Source: an uncultured Alphaproteobacteria bacterium (GTDB lineage: Bacteria > Pseudomonadota > Alphaproteobacteria > Rhodobacterales > Rhodobacteraceae). From it: a stretch of 46,041 nucleotides of DNA. The notes beneath the pieces are model-generated. The model saw only the letters and a program-made list of their open reading frames with translations. It had not been told where the DNA came from and did no database searches. Positions 21,340 through 29,937 of the stretch are shown here, one piece after another. Both the position numbers and the translations under genes were made by a program. Location: assembly GCA_902524845.1 (NCBI GenBank), contig CABZEW010000014.1, forward strand, positions 1 to 46,041. Reading direction: 5' to 3'. Numbering within the stretch: position 1 is the first letter of the stretch; every line of letters begins with the position of its first letter.

Positions 21340-22942
21340 AAAAGAGAACTCCACTTTACTTCAAATCAAAAACTTAAAAATTGAGGGTTTCTCTGATGAG
21401 AGATGGCACAAAATTATAAAGGGAGTAGATTTAGAGCTTAAAAGAGGGGAAGTTCTTGGTCTGATAGGTGAGTCTGGGGCTGGAAAATCCACACTAGGTC
21501 TTGCAGCAATGGGTTATACACAACCTGGATGTCGTATTACAGGAGGTAAAATTGTTTTTGATGGCATTGAGCTAACAAAACTCACCGACTATGAAAAACG
21601 AAAATATTGGGGCAATAGAATGACGTATGTGGCGCAATCAGCTGCCGCTTCATTCAATCCAGCCCATCGGTTAATTAACCAGACTACCGAATCCACAATC
21701 AGGGCTGGCCTTAAAAAACAAAACGAAGCATTTGACGAAGCACGCGCTCTTTATGACGCTCTGAACCTTCCTGATGCATCCACAATCGGAGAAAGATATC
21801 CGCACCAAGTTTCAGGAGGTCAACTTCAACGAATAATGACTGCTATGGCCATGTCTCCTAATCCCGATTTAATCGTGTTTGATGAACCCACTACCGCGCT
21901 AGATGTAACTACTCAAGTCGAGGTTCTTGCAGCGATGCGCGATATTGTAAAAACCTATGGAACGGCAGCGATCTATATAACACATGATCTCTCAGTTGTA
22001 GCGCAAATGGCCGACAGGATTAAGGTTCTAAGATACGGTGAAGAAGTTGAGGAGGCGATGACACGAAAAATGTTAAAGTCTCCAAAAGAGGATTATACAA
22101 AAAGCCTCTGGTCTGTTCGATCTATTCAAAAGCCTGAGGAAAAGAGCAAGGACACCATATTAGAGGTTGAAAATGTAGATGCGTTTTATGGAAGTTTTCA
22201 TGTATTAAAAAATATAAATATTAAATTACCCTTGGGTCGGACGGTGGCATTGGTTGGTGAAAGTGGATCAGGGAAGTCAACGGTTGCTCGCGTAATTACT
22301 GGATTACTGGAACCAAAGGCAGGTTGCGTAAAATTTAAAAATAGTGAATTGCCTTCATCCCTTAAGGGTCGAACTAAAGACGAACTTCAGAAAATCCAAA
22401 TGATCTACCAGATGGCTGATGTTGCAATGAACCCTAAGCAGACCGTTTACGATATTATCAGTCGTCCCGCTAGCTTTTTTGCTGGCTTTACTGGTAATAA
22501 TTTACGAAAAAGAGTAATTGAACTCCTAGAGCAAATAGATCTGGATGAAAGTTTTATAGACAGATATCCAAGCGAGCTATCAGGAGGACAGAAACAACGC
22601 ATATGTATAGCTAGAGCTTTGGCCGCTAACCCAGAGGTCATAATTTGTGATGAGGTAACGTCGGCTCTCGATCAAATCGTCCAAGAGGGAATTCTTAAGC
22701 TTTTGGGGCGACTACAGAAGGAACTGAATCTCTCCTACATTTTTATAACGCATGATATAGCTACGGTTAAGGCAATATCAGATGAGGTGGTCGTTATGAA
22801 CGAGGGAGAGGTTGTAGAACAAGGTTTAAAAAGTGAAATATTTGCACCACCGCACCCAGAATATACCGAGTTACTTCTTTCATCAGTGCCAGAAATGGAT
22901 CCGGATTGGTTAACAGATCTATTGAACGCGCGAAACTCTTAG
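21329..22942 (+). CDS. Fused double ABC ATPase (DppD-DppF type)
   Basis: A 537-residue cytoplasmic protein with two complete nucleotide-binding domains. Domain 1 has Walker A GESGAGKST, signature VSGGQLQR and Walker B LIVFDEPTTALD. Domain 2 has Walker A GESGSGKST, signature LSGGQKQR and Walker B VIICDEVTSALD, in which the usual Pro after the catalytic Glu is Val. A single polypeptide thus replaces the separate DppD and DppF of enteric bacteria and drives the importer. It starts inside the upstream permease gene and is followed nine bases later by the UPF0173 hydrolase. Confidence 0.94.
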   Translation: MKNKKENSTLLQIKNLKIEGFSDERWHKIIKGVDLELKRGEVLGLIGESGAGKSTLGLAAMGYTQPGCRITGGKIVFDGIELTKLTDYEKRKYWGNRMTYVAQSAAASFNPAHRLINQTTESTIRAGLKKQNEAFDEARALYDALNLPDASTIGERYPHQVSGGQLQRIMTAMAMSPNPDLIVFDEPTTALDVTTQVEVLAAMRDIVKTYGTAAIYITHDLSVVAQMADRIKVLRYGEEVEEAMTRKMLKSPKEDYTKSLWSVRSIQKPEEKSKDTILEVENVDAFYGSFHVLKNINIKLPLGRTVALVGESGSGKSTVARVITGLLEPKAGCVKFKNSELPSSLKGRTKDELQKIQMIYQMADVAMNPKQTVYDIISRPASFFAGFTGNNLRKRVIELLEQIDLDESFIDRYPSELSGGQKQRICIARALAANPEVIICDEVTSALDQIVQEGILKLLGRLQKELNLSYIFITHDIATVKAISDEVVVMNEGEVVEQGLKSEIFAPPHPEYTELLLSSVPEMDPDWLTDLLNARNS

Positions 22943-22951
22943 GAGATTAAA

Positions 22952-23644
22952 ATGAAAATAATATGGCTAGGACATGGAAGTTTTAGAATAGAGATAGAAG
23001 ATAGGGTCATTCTTATAGATCCATGGTTAAATGGTAATCCATTATTCCCTTCCGAAAAGAGGCAAGAGGCTTTAAATAGCACCACTGATATTCTTATCTC
23101 TCACGGTCACTTTGATCATACAAATGATACTGTAGAAATTGCTAAAGAAACAAATGCTCCAATTTTTGGGATAGCGGATCTTATGTCCTATTGGGAAGAG
23201 GCTGAAGGGGTCACGACAACGGGATTCAATAAAGGAGGAACTGTTGATCTGGGAACTGTTAACATTACAATGGTCAATGCGGTTCATAGCTCCTCGATGA
23301 TGAAAGATGGCCAAATAATGTACACGGGTGCTGAAGCAGGCTTTGTTATTGAAGGTGAAAATAACAGAATTTATTTTTCAGGTGATACCGACGTAATGGC
23401 TGACATGGAAATAATAAACGACCTTCACAAACCAAATATTGGCATTCTATCGTGTGGTGGGCATTTCACTATGGATATGAAAAGAGCAGCTTATGCAGCA
23501 AAAAAATATTTTAACTTTGAAAAATTAATCCCCTGTCACTACAAAACATTTCCACTACTCGAACAAAGTGCAGATGTTTTAACAGAAGAGATAGGTTCTG
23601 ACATTGTGGTTGAGCCAGAAGTTATGATCCCAATTAAAATCTAA
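22952..23644 (+). CDS. UPF0173-family metal-dependent hydrolase (MBL fold)
   Basis: A 230-residue MBL-fold protein of the UPF0173 (YtkL-like) group. It opens MKIIWLGHGSFRIE, has the metal motif LISHGHFDHTND (HxHxDH, about residues 51-56), FSGDTDVMADM and the C-terminal LIPCHYKTFP. The biochemical activity of the family is unsettled. AGGAG precedes the ATG and the gap to the ATPase gene is nine bases, so it is the last gene of the importer operon. That position suggests it processes the imported compound, perhaps an amide, ester or lactone; this is inference. Confidence 0.88.
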   Translation: MKIIWLGHGSFRIEIEDRVILIDPWLNGNPLFPSEKRQEALNSTTDILISHGHFDHTNDTVEIAKETNAPIFGIADLMSYWEEAEGVTTTGFNKGGTVDLGTVNITMVNAVHSSSMMKDGQIMYTGAEAGFVIEGENNRIYFSGDTDVMADMEIINDLHKPNIGILSCGGHFTMDMKRAAYAAKKYFNFEKLIPCHYKTFPLLEQSADVLTEEIGSDIVVEPEVMIPIKI

Positions 23645-23654
23645 GCGAGCTACT

Positions 23655-24167
23655 TCATAGATCCTTTGGACAAATAAATTCTTGGAGTTTGAACATCGTG
23701 TCTCCAGAGTGGGTCCACTTGTCTATACTGGATGTAAGGGTACAGAAAGCAGCAGTCGGGTATTTGTGTTCCACTCTAGTCAATAAATTCGATTTTTGGT
23801 TGCTTTCTGCGAGTCGCAAAACTGTCTCTTGTATGGCTGGATTATGTCCTACAATAAGTACTGACGATATGTTGTCATTTATTTTAGAGATAAAGTCCAA
23901 CATTATTTGATCGTCAAAAGTATAGAGGTCTTTTTTATATAGTACCTCGGTGTCTATGATGGATGGTTTAATTATCTCAATTGTCTCGACCGCCCTCAAA
24001 GCGGTTGATGATAGTACTATATCGAAATTCTTATTTGCGGTCACAAAGAAATCTTTCATAATTACTGCTGCTTTTTGGCCCCTATCTGCCAATCGCCGGT
24101 CATGATCAGACAATAGAGGAGAAGTCCAGTCTGACTTGGCGTGCCGTATGAAGGAAAGTTTCTTCAA
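23655..24167 (-). CDS. sixA: SixA-type histidine phosphatase
   Basis: A 170-residue member of the histidine phosphatase superfamily. The phosphoenzyme His is in SFIRHAKSDWTSP, followed by DHDRRLADRGQKAA; the second catalytic His is in VLIVGHNPAIQE. SixA dephosphorylates phosphohistidine in signalling proteins (ArcB in E. coli; NPr of the nitrogen PTS is also reported), and alphaproteobacterial homologues of this kind are of unknown target. It converges on the UPF0173 gene across ten bases and faces away from phnD. Confidence 0.85.
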   Translation of the reverse strand: MKKLSFIRHAKSDWTSPLLSDHDRRLADRGQKAAVIMKDFFVTANKNFDIVLSSTALRAVETIEIIKPSIIDTEVLYKKDLYTFDDQIMLDFISKINDNISSVLIVGHNPAIQETVLRLAESNQKSNLLTRVEHKYPTAAFCTLTSSIDKWTHSGDTMFKLQEFICPKDL

Positions 24168-24273
24168 CTTGGTAACTCTTTTAATTCAAAACAGTAAAGG
24201 CTTTCTAATCATTACAACTGTAGTTTAATTGGATTAAAAAATAAACTTTGTTCGATAAATTTATTTCATTAAG

Positions 24274-24307
24274 GTGTCATTATACCGTCACATTTGGATA
24301 ATAATAT
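24274..24307 (+). promoter_or_regulatory. PhoB box and -10 element upstream of phnD
   Basis: GTGTCAT (24274-24280), four-base spacer TATA, then CCGTCAC (24285-24291) match the Pho box pattern of two CTGTCAT-like heptamers eleven bases apart. Ten bases later is TAATAT (24302-24307), a good -10 at the spacing usual for PhoB-activated promoters. It lies about 92 bases before the phnD start. Confidence 0.75.
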
Positions 24308-24398
24308 CTATCATCAAATTAGGATAAAGAATTGACGCAAAGGCAATTTTATTATTCACTTAAATACGTATTAAACAATGATTACCTGGGAGAAAATA

Positions 24399-25367
24399 AT
24401 GACAAATTTTTTTAGGACTTTTATTTTAGTTATACTCGCCTCATTTTTGAGTGCTTATTCAGCTTTTTCTGAGAATTGTAACCGAGGAACTTTAGACAAG
24501 GCTTATTGCGACAGAAATTTTGACCAAGTTGCTGACCTTCCTTTGGACCCCAAAGATTGGGTTGATCCAAAGACAATTATCTTTACTTATACGCCAGTAG
24601 AGGATCCAGCTGTTTACGCCAACATATGGCAAAAGTTCGTGGAGCATCTTGAAAAGCACACTGAGAGAAAAGTTGTTTTCTTTCCAGTTGAATCAAATGC
24701 CGCCCAGTTAGAAGCCATGCGATCAGGTCGTTTGCATGTGGCGGGATTTAACACAGGATCAAACCCTATAGCTGTTAGCTGCGCAGGCTTTGTCCCTTTT
24801 GCAATGCATGCAAAAAATGATGGCTCATTTGGGTATGAAATGGAAATCATTGTAAAGGATGATAGCCCAATCCAATCTCCGTCAGAGATAAAGGGTAAGA
24901 CGCTAGCTTTCACCTCACCAACCTCTAACTCTGGTTTCAAGGCACCTTCCGCCATTCTCAAAGGAGAATTTGATTTAATTGCAGAAAGGGATTTCACCCC
25001 AACATTTTCAGGGAAACATGATAATTCCATCTTAGGTGTCTATAACGGCGATTATGAAATTGCATCAGTGGCCAACTCAGTTTTACAAAGAATGGAAAGG
25101 CGAGGCGTTATTGAAAAAGGTAAACTAAGAGCTGTATATCGATCTCCAACATTCCCAACTACGGGTTACGGACATGCGCATAATCTTCACCCTGAGCTAG
25201 CCGCTAAGATTAAGACTGCTTTCTTTACTTGGGAATTTGATCGTGACCCACTCTATAAAAAAGAATTTGCTAAAGCGGACCGTTTTATCGGAATCCGACA
25301 TATGAATGACTGGGCTGTTATCAGGCAGATTGACAAGGCAAACGGTGTGAGTTACGACTGCAAGTAA
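24399..25367 (+). CDS. phnD: Phosphonate/phosphite/phosphate ABC importer binding protein
   Basis: A 322-residue periplasmic protein of the PhnD family. I chose the ATG at 24399 (MTNFFRTF) because GGGAG lies six bases upstream and a clean signal peptide follows, ending near AFSENC; the upstream ATG at 24378 lacks this. Family features are FTYTPVEDPAVYANIWQKF, SGRLHVAGFNTGS and KGKTLAFTSPTSNSGFKAPS, the last being the ligand-loop Ser/Thr region. Phosphonate, phosphite or methylphosphonate could be the ligand. Two Cys close to the N-terminus (NCNRGTLDKAYC) may form a disulfide. A Pho box precedes it. Confidence 0.9.
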   Translation: MTNFFRTFILVILASFLSAYSAFSENCNRGTLDKAYCDRNFDQVADLPLDPKDWVDPKTIIFTYTPVEDPAVYANIWQKFVEHLEKHTERKVVFFPVESNAAQLEAMRSGRLHVAGFNTGSNPIAVSCAGFVPFAMHAKNDGSFGYEMEIIVKDDSPIQSPSEIKGKTLAFTSPTSNSGFKAPSAILKGEFDLIAERDFTPTFSGKHDNSILGVYNGDYEIASVANSVLQRMERRGVIEKGKLRAVYRSPTFPTTGYGHAHNLHPELAAKIKTAFFTWEFDRDPLYKKEFAKADRFIGIRHMNDWAVIRQIDKANGVSYDCK

Positions 25368-25388
25368 TAGATATTACACTTAGTTTTA

Positions 25389-25420
25389 CAGGCGCTCCTT
25401 AAAGGGCGCCTGACTTTTTT
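25389..25420 (+). terminator. Hairpin with T tract between phnD and phnC
   Basis: CAGGCGC (25389-25395) pairs with GCGCCTG (25406-25412), with further CCT/AGG pairing inside and one bulged T, followed by a T6 run (25415-25420). It looks like a rho-independent terminator or attenuator that lets phnD be made in excess of the transporter genes 17 bases further on. Confidence 0.8.
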
Positions 25421-25436
25421 CAGGAATAATCAGCCG

Positions 25437-26222
25437 ATGCTAAAACTTAGCGCTTTAACAAAAAGATATAACACGGGTGACTTAGCCCTAAATAAGGTAG
25501 ATCTTGAAATACCTGATGCACAGGTTCTGGCTCTTATTGGGCCTTCAGGTGCAGGAAAATCAACTCTTATCCGCTGTGTCAATAGGCTGGTCGAACCAAC
25601 GTCTGGAACCGCTACTCTTAACAATGTAAATCTTACTAAACTCTCTTCTAGAGCACTTAGAAAATCCAGAAGAAAAATGGGAATGATTTTTCAAGAGTAT
25701 GCTCTGGTCGAGCGTTTGACTGTTATGGAAAACGTTTTGTCCGGGCGACTTGGTTATGTAGGGTTTTGGCGCAGCTATCTAAGAAAGTTTCCAAAAGATG
25801 ATATCAAAGAGGCATTTAGGCTTTTGGATCGAGTAGGGTTACTTGAAATGGCCGATAAGCGTGCAGATGAACTATCTGGAGGACAGAGGCAAAGGGTTGG
25901 AATTTGCCGCGCTCTTATACAAGACCCAGACCTTTTACTAGTAGACGAACCCACGGCAAGCCTCGATCCTAAAACATCACGACAAATAATGCGATTAATT
26001 AACGAACTCTGTTCAGAAAGAGGCTTAACCGCAATTATAAATATTCATGACGTATTATTAGCACAAATGTTTTCTCAACGCATAGTTGGCTTAGCAAATG
26101 GTGAGGTGGTTTATGATGGTGAGCCCGAGGGCTTAACACCTGAAGTGCTTACACAAATCTATGGAGAAGAAGATTGGACCGCAACTATTGACAAAGTTGA
26201 AGATGAGGACATCGAAGAGTGA
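25437..26222 (+). CDS. phnC: Phosphonate ABC importer ATPase
   Basis: A 261-residue nucleotide-binding subunit. Walker A is [17 protein letters not shown], the Q-loop [12 protein letters not shown], the signature LSGGQRQR and Walker [14 protein letters not shown]. The NRLVEPTSG and [17 protein letters not shown] segments are characteristic of PhnC within the ABC family. It energises the PhnE permeases. The stop overlaps the phnE start as GTGA. The acidic tail [10 protein letters not shown] is a small lineage feature. Confidence 0.94.
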   Translation: MLKLSALTKRYNTGDLALNKVDLEIPDAQVLALIGPSGAGKSTLIRCVNRLVEPTSGTATLNNVNLTKLSSRALRKSRRKMGMIFQEYALVERLTVMENVLSGRLGYVGFWRSYLRKFPKDDIKEAFRLLDRVGLLEMADKRADELSGGQRQRVGICRALIQDPDLLLVDEPTASLDPKTSRQIMRLINELCSERGLTAIINIHDVLLAQMFSQRIVGLANGEVVYDGEPEGLTPEVLTQIYGEEDWTATIDKVEDEDIEE

Positions 26223-27040
26223 GCTCCTTAAGTGACAAACAGGAGCGAAACTACCCCACGGTTTGGGACAAACCACCTTTTATCTCAAATAATTTATTAA
26301 GATGGGGAATAATTCTTGGAGCGATTATTTATTTAATTGCAGCTCTTGCATCAATGGAAATAAATCCTCAGAGGCTTATGGAGGGAATTCCCAGAGGTCA
26401 ACGATTTATAGCATCTTTTTTTCCTCCAAATTTTGCTGACAATAGGGGTGTCGTTTGGGATGGTATTTTAGAAAGCATCTGGATGGCGATAATATCAACA
26501 GTTGCAGGAATAGCTCTATCGATCCCAATTGGACTGGGGGCTGCCAGAAATTTAGCTCCCTTTTGGGTATATATAACGTGTCGATCTATAATTGCAGGAT
26601 CCCGTACCTTTCCTGAAATTATATTGGCAATCTTTGCGGTTAAACTCTTTGGCTTTGGACCATTTGCTGGCTTCATAGCCCTTAGTCTTGGCACGATCGG
26701 ATTTTTTGCAAAACTCTTAGCAGAAGATATTGAAAACAGTAGCGAGTCGCAAGCTGAAGCCGTCAAGGCCACCGGTGCAAGTTGGTTTCAATGGATTAAT
26801 TATGCAATACAGCCTCAGGTCATGCCAAGAATGATTGGGCTTTCTGTATATCGATTAGACATTAATTTCAGAGAGTCTGCCGTTGTAGGGATAGTTGGCG
26901 GAGGTGGTATTGGCGCCACTCTAAATACAGCTTTTTCTCGATATGAGTTTGATACTGCTGCAGCCATTCTTCTAATAATTATCCTTATAGTGATGGTACT
27001 AGAATACGCATCGAGTTATTTGAGAAAATGGGTCCAGTGA
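26219..27040 (+). CDS. phnE: Phosphonate ABC importer permease 1
   Basis: A 273-residue PhnE-type permease with six membrane segments. The ABC coupling motif [20 protein letters not shown] and the phosphonate-permease hallmark [20 protein letters not shown] are visible. The GTG start overlaps the phnC stop by four bases (GTGA), indicating translational coupling. Together with the next gene it forms a heterodimeric channel, the usual arrangement in alphaproteobacterial phnCDEE clusters. Confidence 0.93.
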   Translation: MSSLSDKQERNYPTVWDKPPFISNNLLRWGIILGAIIYLIAALASMEINPQRLMEGIPRGQRFIASFFPPNFADNRGVVWDGILESIWMAIISTVAGIALSIPIGLGAARNLAPFWVYITCRSIIAGSRTFPEIILAIFAVKLFGFGPFAGFIALSLGTIGFFAKLLAEDIENSSESQAEAVKATGASWFQWINYAIQPQVMPRMIGLSVYRLDINFRESAVVGIVGGGGIGATLNTAFSRYEFDTAAAILLIIILIVMVLEYASSYLRKWVQ

Positions 27041-27852
27041 TGGTTTTAATTAACAGTGGAAACGACATCGAATGGAGGAGAAGAACAACAAAGAAGCAAA
27101 TTGGTATATGGCTTGGATGGTTAGTCGGAATTTCAATTGTTCTATTCGCCTGGAGTGTTATTTCTGAAAAAACAGTGTGGTTTTTTGTTCAGGATGCACC
27201 AAGACAGGCCGCCGATATTGGTAGCCGTATGATCCCTCCAAAATGGTCTTATATTACTAAGCTCATTGTTCCGATATGGGACACGATAAATATTGCAACT
27301 TTGGGAACTATAATTGCAATGACAATTGCCGTCCCCGTTGCTTTCTGTGCAGCACGAAATACAACGCCTCATAGTTCTGTTAGAGTGGTAGCATTATTTA
27401 TTATTGTTTCCTCTCGATCTGTTAATTCCCTAATTTGGGCATTAATGCTTGTTTTTATATTGGGACCGGGTGTTTTGGCAGGTACGATTGCTATCGGTCT
27501 TCGATCAATAGGATTTTGTGCAAAACTATTATACGAATCAATTGAGGAGATAGATGAGTCTCAAGTTGAAGCTGTAAGAGCTACTGGGGCTAGTAACATT
27601 CAGCAAATGACTTATGGTATATTACCTCAGGTTTTACCGACCATAGCGGGTGTTGGCATATACCGTTGGGATATAAACATTCGCGAATCCACAATTTTAG
27701 GCCTTGTTGGGGCTGGTGGTATTGGTCTTCAATTAAATGGATCCATCAATACTCTAGCATGGACGCAAGTCTCTACAATCCTACTCGTCATTTTGGTTAC
27801 TGTTTTTATTTCTGAATGGGTTTCTGCAAAGGTCCGAGGGGCAATCATTTAG
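27040..27852 (+). CDS. phnE: Phosphonate ABC importer permease 2
   Basis: A PhnE-type permease of about 270 residues, partner of the previous one. It has ESQVEAVRATGASNIQQMTY as coupling loop and WDINIRESTILGLVGAGGIG near the C-terminus, parallel to the paralogue. Two starts are possible: ATG at 27028, or ATG at 27040 overlapping the previous stop as TGATG; I prefer the second because of the tight coupling, but neither has a strong ribosome site. The phosphodiesterase gene follows 27 bases later. Confidence 0.92.
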   Translation: MVLINSGNDIEWRRRTTKKQIGIWLGWLVGISIVLFAWSVISEKTVWFFVQDAPRQAADIGSRMIPPKWSYITKLIVPIWDTINIATLGTIIAMTIAVPVAFCAARNTTPHSSVRVVALFIIVSSRSVNSLIWALMLVFILGPGVLAGTIAIGLRSIGFCAKLLYESIEEIDESQVEAVRATGASNIQQMTYGILPQVLPTIAGVGIYRWDINIRESTILGLVGAGGIGLQLNGSINTLAWTQVSTILLVILVTVFISEWVSAKVRGAII

Positions 27853-27879
27853 ATCGCTAACATTTTTCCAGAGCTAATA

Positions 27880-28653
27880 ATGAAAAAAATCATAGTCTTT
27901 TCGGATATTCACTTAAATTCTGCTGCTGAGGATTCTTTAGAAAAATCGTCACAAAAACTTGAAGAGGCGATAGCGCACTTACAAAGCAATCATAACGATT
28001 TCGATACGCTAGTCTTTACAGGCGACTTAGCAAATAGTGGTAAAACTGACGAATATAAAGCCTTAAGAAATTTGATCTCGGTAATTAATAAACCCATAAA
28101 ATTTATGCTTGGAAATCACGATAACCGAGAAAAATTCCTCGATATATTCCCTGACTATAGACCAGATCATAATGGATTTTTACAAAGTAGTGAGTCTTAT
28201 GAACATTTTGATTTTATATTTTTAGATACACTTAAAGATCCTTACGATGACGTTCCAATTAGCTGTGGTTACTTATGTCAAAAGAGGCTCGAATGGTTGG
28301 CTGAAAAACTAAAAGAAGCGTCTAATAAAAAAGTAATTTTGTTTATGCACCATCCAGCTTTTACGACGGGAATGCAAGCTATGGACCGACTAAGACTAAA
28401 AAATTCTCATGATTTTTTTTCATCCATAAAAAGTTTCGATAATGTACATCATCTGATATCCGGTCATATACATAGAAATATAAGTGGTCTTTATGAAGGA
28501 TATAATTTCTCTACATTCAAAAGCGTAAATCAACAGATGGTCTTACAGTTCAAAGCTGATAGAGTAGAATATGCTTCAGGTGAAAAATCGGGATATGGCA
28601 TTATTCTGCTGGATGGTAGGAACTACACCATTCATAGTGAAGAAGTATATTAA
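27880..28653 (+). CDS. Metallophosphodiesterase, GpdQ/CpdA-like
   Basis: A 257-residue calcineurin-like phosphoesterase. All five metal motifs are present: FSDIHLN (DxH), FTGDLANSG (GD), LGNHDNR (GNHD), FMHHPAF and SGHIHRN (GHxH). It resembles class III cyclic-nucleotide phosphodiesterases and the glycerophosphodiesterase GpdQ. No signal peptide is seen. It follows phnE on the same strand across 27 bases, so it is likely part of the Pho-driven phn operon and may release phosphate from an imported diester or a phosphonate ester. The substrate assignment is inference. Confidence 0.87.
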   Translation: MKKIIVFSDIHLNSAAEDSLEKSSQKLEEAIAHLQSNHNDFDTLVFTGDLANSGKTDEYKALRNLISVINKPIKFMLGNHDNREKFLDIFPDYRPDHNGFLQSSESYEHFDFIFLDTLKDPYDDVPISCGYLCQKRLEWLAEKLKEASNKKVILFMHHPAFTTGMQAMDRLRLKNSHDFFSSIKSFDNVHHLISGHIHRNISGLYEGYNFSTFKSVNQQMVLQFKADRVEYASGEKSGYGIILLDGRNYTIHSEEVY

Positions 28654-28680
28654 TCCTTCTATACCCTCTGTTTCGTAACG

Positions 28681-29517
28681 CTAGGCAACCCTAAGAAGAA
28701 TTACTCCTGCAAGCGTAATGAATGTTCCTATTATTTTTGGGAGGGTTAATTTTTCTTTAAGGAAAAAGAACCCTATAAGAATAGCAAATAAGATTGATGT
28801 TTCGCGCATAGCCATAACGACTGCAATTGGAGCCTTCGAAAAGGCCCACATTACCATTGCGTAAGCTGCGAGGGAAGCGCCTCCTCCCAACCAAAATATA
28901 CCTTTAGCGTCGCTCAGTAAATTTGGCAAAATACGTGGTGAAACAATTCGAGCATATAGCAAAAAGATTAAACCATTTATAATGGACAACCAGCAATAAT
29001 AGGCAACGGGGCTTTGACCTACGCGCCCTCCGTATCCGTCAACCATTGAATAGCTAGCGATGAAACAACCGGTAATTAATGCAGCGATCGCTGCGTTTTT
29101 TGGAACATGTTGTACCTTTAATCCTACTGTAGCGCCAAGGCCTGTTACGATTATCAATATCGATAATATTTCCATATACGTTATTTTTTCATCCAGAAAT
29201 AAAAATGTAAAAATAGTAACGATTACGGGCGATGAAGCACGAGCGATTGGATAAACCTGTGATAGACCGCCTCTCTTATAGGATTCCACAAGAAATAGTT
29301 GATACCCTAGGTGAAAGATGACCCCAAAAAATAAATATGGCCAGCATTCAAGGGAAAGGGGATTAACAAAGAATAGGACTATTATAGCGAAGGGTATGTG
29401 GCCAGAAGAAACTGCAGCCATCTGTAGTAATTTATCGTCACCACTTTTTACTAGTGCATTCCAAAAGGCATGCAAAAAAGCGGCGAACAAAATTATTAGA
29501 AAAATCTCAGTGGTCAT
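28681..29517 (-). CDS. EamA/DMT-family transporter, candidate Pho-regulon member
   Basis: A 278-residue membrane protein with about ten helices in two EamA repeats. Marker segments are LHAFWNALVKSGDDKLLQ, VYPIARASSPVIVTIFTF and FLKEKLTLPKIIGTFITLAG. The ATG at 29517 is preferred over a TTG two codons earlier. It converges on the phosphodiesterase gene. A run of Pho-box heptamers facing it lies about 117-156 bases upstream, which makes it a candidate phosphate-starvation transporter. Which metabolite it moves is unknown; an amino-alcohol or headgroup exporter or importer would fit. Confidence 0.83.
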   Translation of the reverse strand: MTTEIFLIILFAAFLHAFWNALVKSGDDKLLQMAAVSSGHIPFAIIVLFFVNPLSLECWPYLFFGVIFHLGYQLFLVESYKRGGLSQVYPIARASSPVIVTIFTFLFLDEKITYMEILSILIIVTGLGATVGLKVQHVPKNAAIAALITGCFIASYSMVDGYGGRVGQSPVAYYCWLSIINGLIFLLYARIVSPRILPNLLSDAKGIFWLGGGASLAAYAMVMWAFSKAPIAVVMAMRETSILFAILIGFFFLKEKLTLPKIIGTFITLAGVILLRVA

Positions 29518-29633
29518 AGACAAACGCTTTTAAAGAAAAATATCACCTTCCCAGCAATTACATAACCTTAATGCAAGTCAGATGACAAGAGCCCCTATAT
29601 GAATATTGGTTAATATAGCATTTCGAACAAAAA

Positions 29634-29673
29634 AAGACTAATGAATGACAATTTTGTGACTAATTTATGACAG
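29634..29673 (-). promoter_or_regulatory. Multi-unit PhoB box facing the EamA gene
   Basis: Read on the minus strand, heptamers CTGTCAT (29673-29667), TAGTCAC (29662-29656), TTGTCAT (29651-29645) and a weaker TAGTCTT (29640-29634) repeat at exactly eleven-base intervals with four-base spacers. This is the Pho-box layout in tandem, oriented toward the EamA gene. A TATATT (29617-29612) could be the -10, but its spacing of 16 bases from the last unit is longer than usual. Confidence 0.7.
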
Positions 29674-29700
29674 TCTAAAGCATTAAAAAATAGAGCTAAT

Positions 29701-29729
29701 TTGACTTTTTATACAAATGTGCATATTCT
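29701..29729 (+). promoter_or_regulatory. Sigma-70 promoter of the small basic ORF
   Basis: TTGACT (29701-29706) and TATTCT (29724-29729) are separated by 17 bases. Transcription would begin near 29736, just before the AAGGGG ribosome site. The -35 match is 5 of 6. This is among the best consensus-like promoters in the window. Confidence 0.6.
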
Positions 29730-29751
29730 TGATCCCTTAAAGGGGAATAAT

Positions 29752-29913
29752 ATGCAAAACGAGCGGTTAGAAAAAAAAGAAGCGTATTTTAAAAAAAGAC
29801 AGTTTAAGCTTTTGAGAGCATACGCAAAAGGCAAACTAAAAAAAGCAGAGAGACTAAGAGCTGAGCTGTTAGCAGCCAATGTCAATTTTGTGAACAAATC
29901 GGGTTTTAAGTAA
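29752..29913 (+). CDS. Small, highly basic protein of unknown function (53 aa)
   Basis: I do not recognise this family. The ATG at 29752 has AAGGGG at about seven bases and a good promoter just upstream; the TTG at 29701 is the -35 box, not a start. The 53 residues are rich in Lys and Arg (for example KKRQFKLLRAYAKGKLKKAE) and look mostly helical and amphipathic, ending ANVNFVNKSGFK. No signal peptide or membrane segment is seen. It could bind RNA or DNA or a ribosome. It lies between the Pho-box array and chrA, and a small hairpin overlaps its stop codon. Confidence 0.6.
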   Translation: MQNERLEKKEAYFKKRQFKLLRAYAKGKLKKAERLRAELLAANVNFVNKSGFK

Positions 29914-29937
29914 TAAAGATGCGTCTTTATTGCTTTA
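29912..29937 (+). terminator. Weak hairpin after the small basic ORF
   Basis: AATAAAGA (29912-29919) and TCTTTATT (29924-29931) form an 8-bp stem with loop TGCG, overlapping the TAA stop and followed by GCTTT. It is AT-rich with a short T run, so it would be a weak terminator; it sits between this ORF and the convergent chrA end. Confidence 0.4.

Noticed and set aside
29701-29751. TTG 29701 as start of the small ORF
   Set aside because: These bases form the -35 and spacer of a consensus promoter, and ATG 29752 has a good ribosome site.
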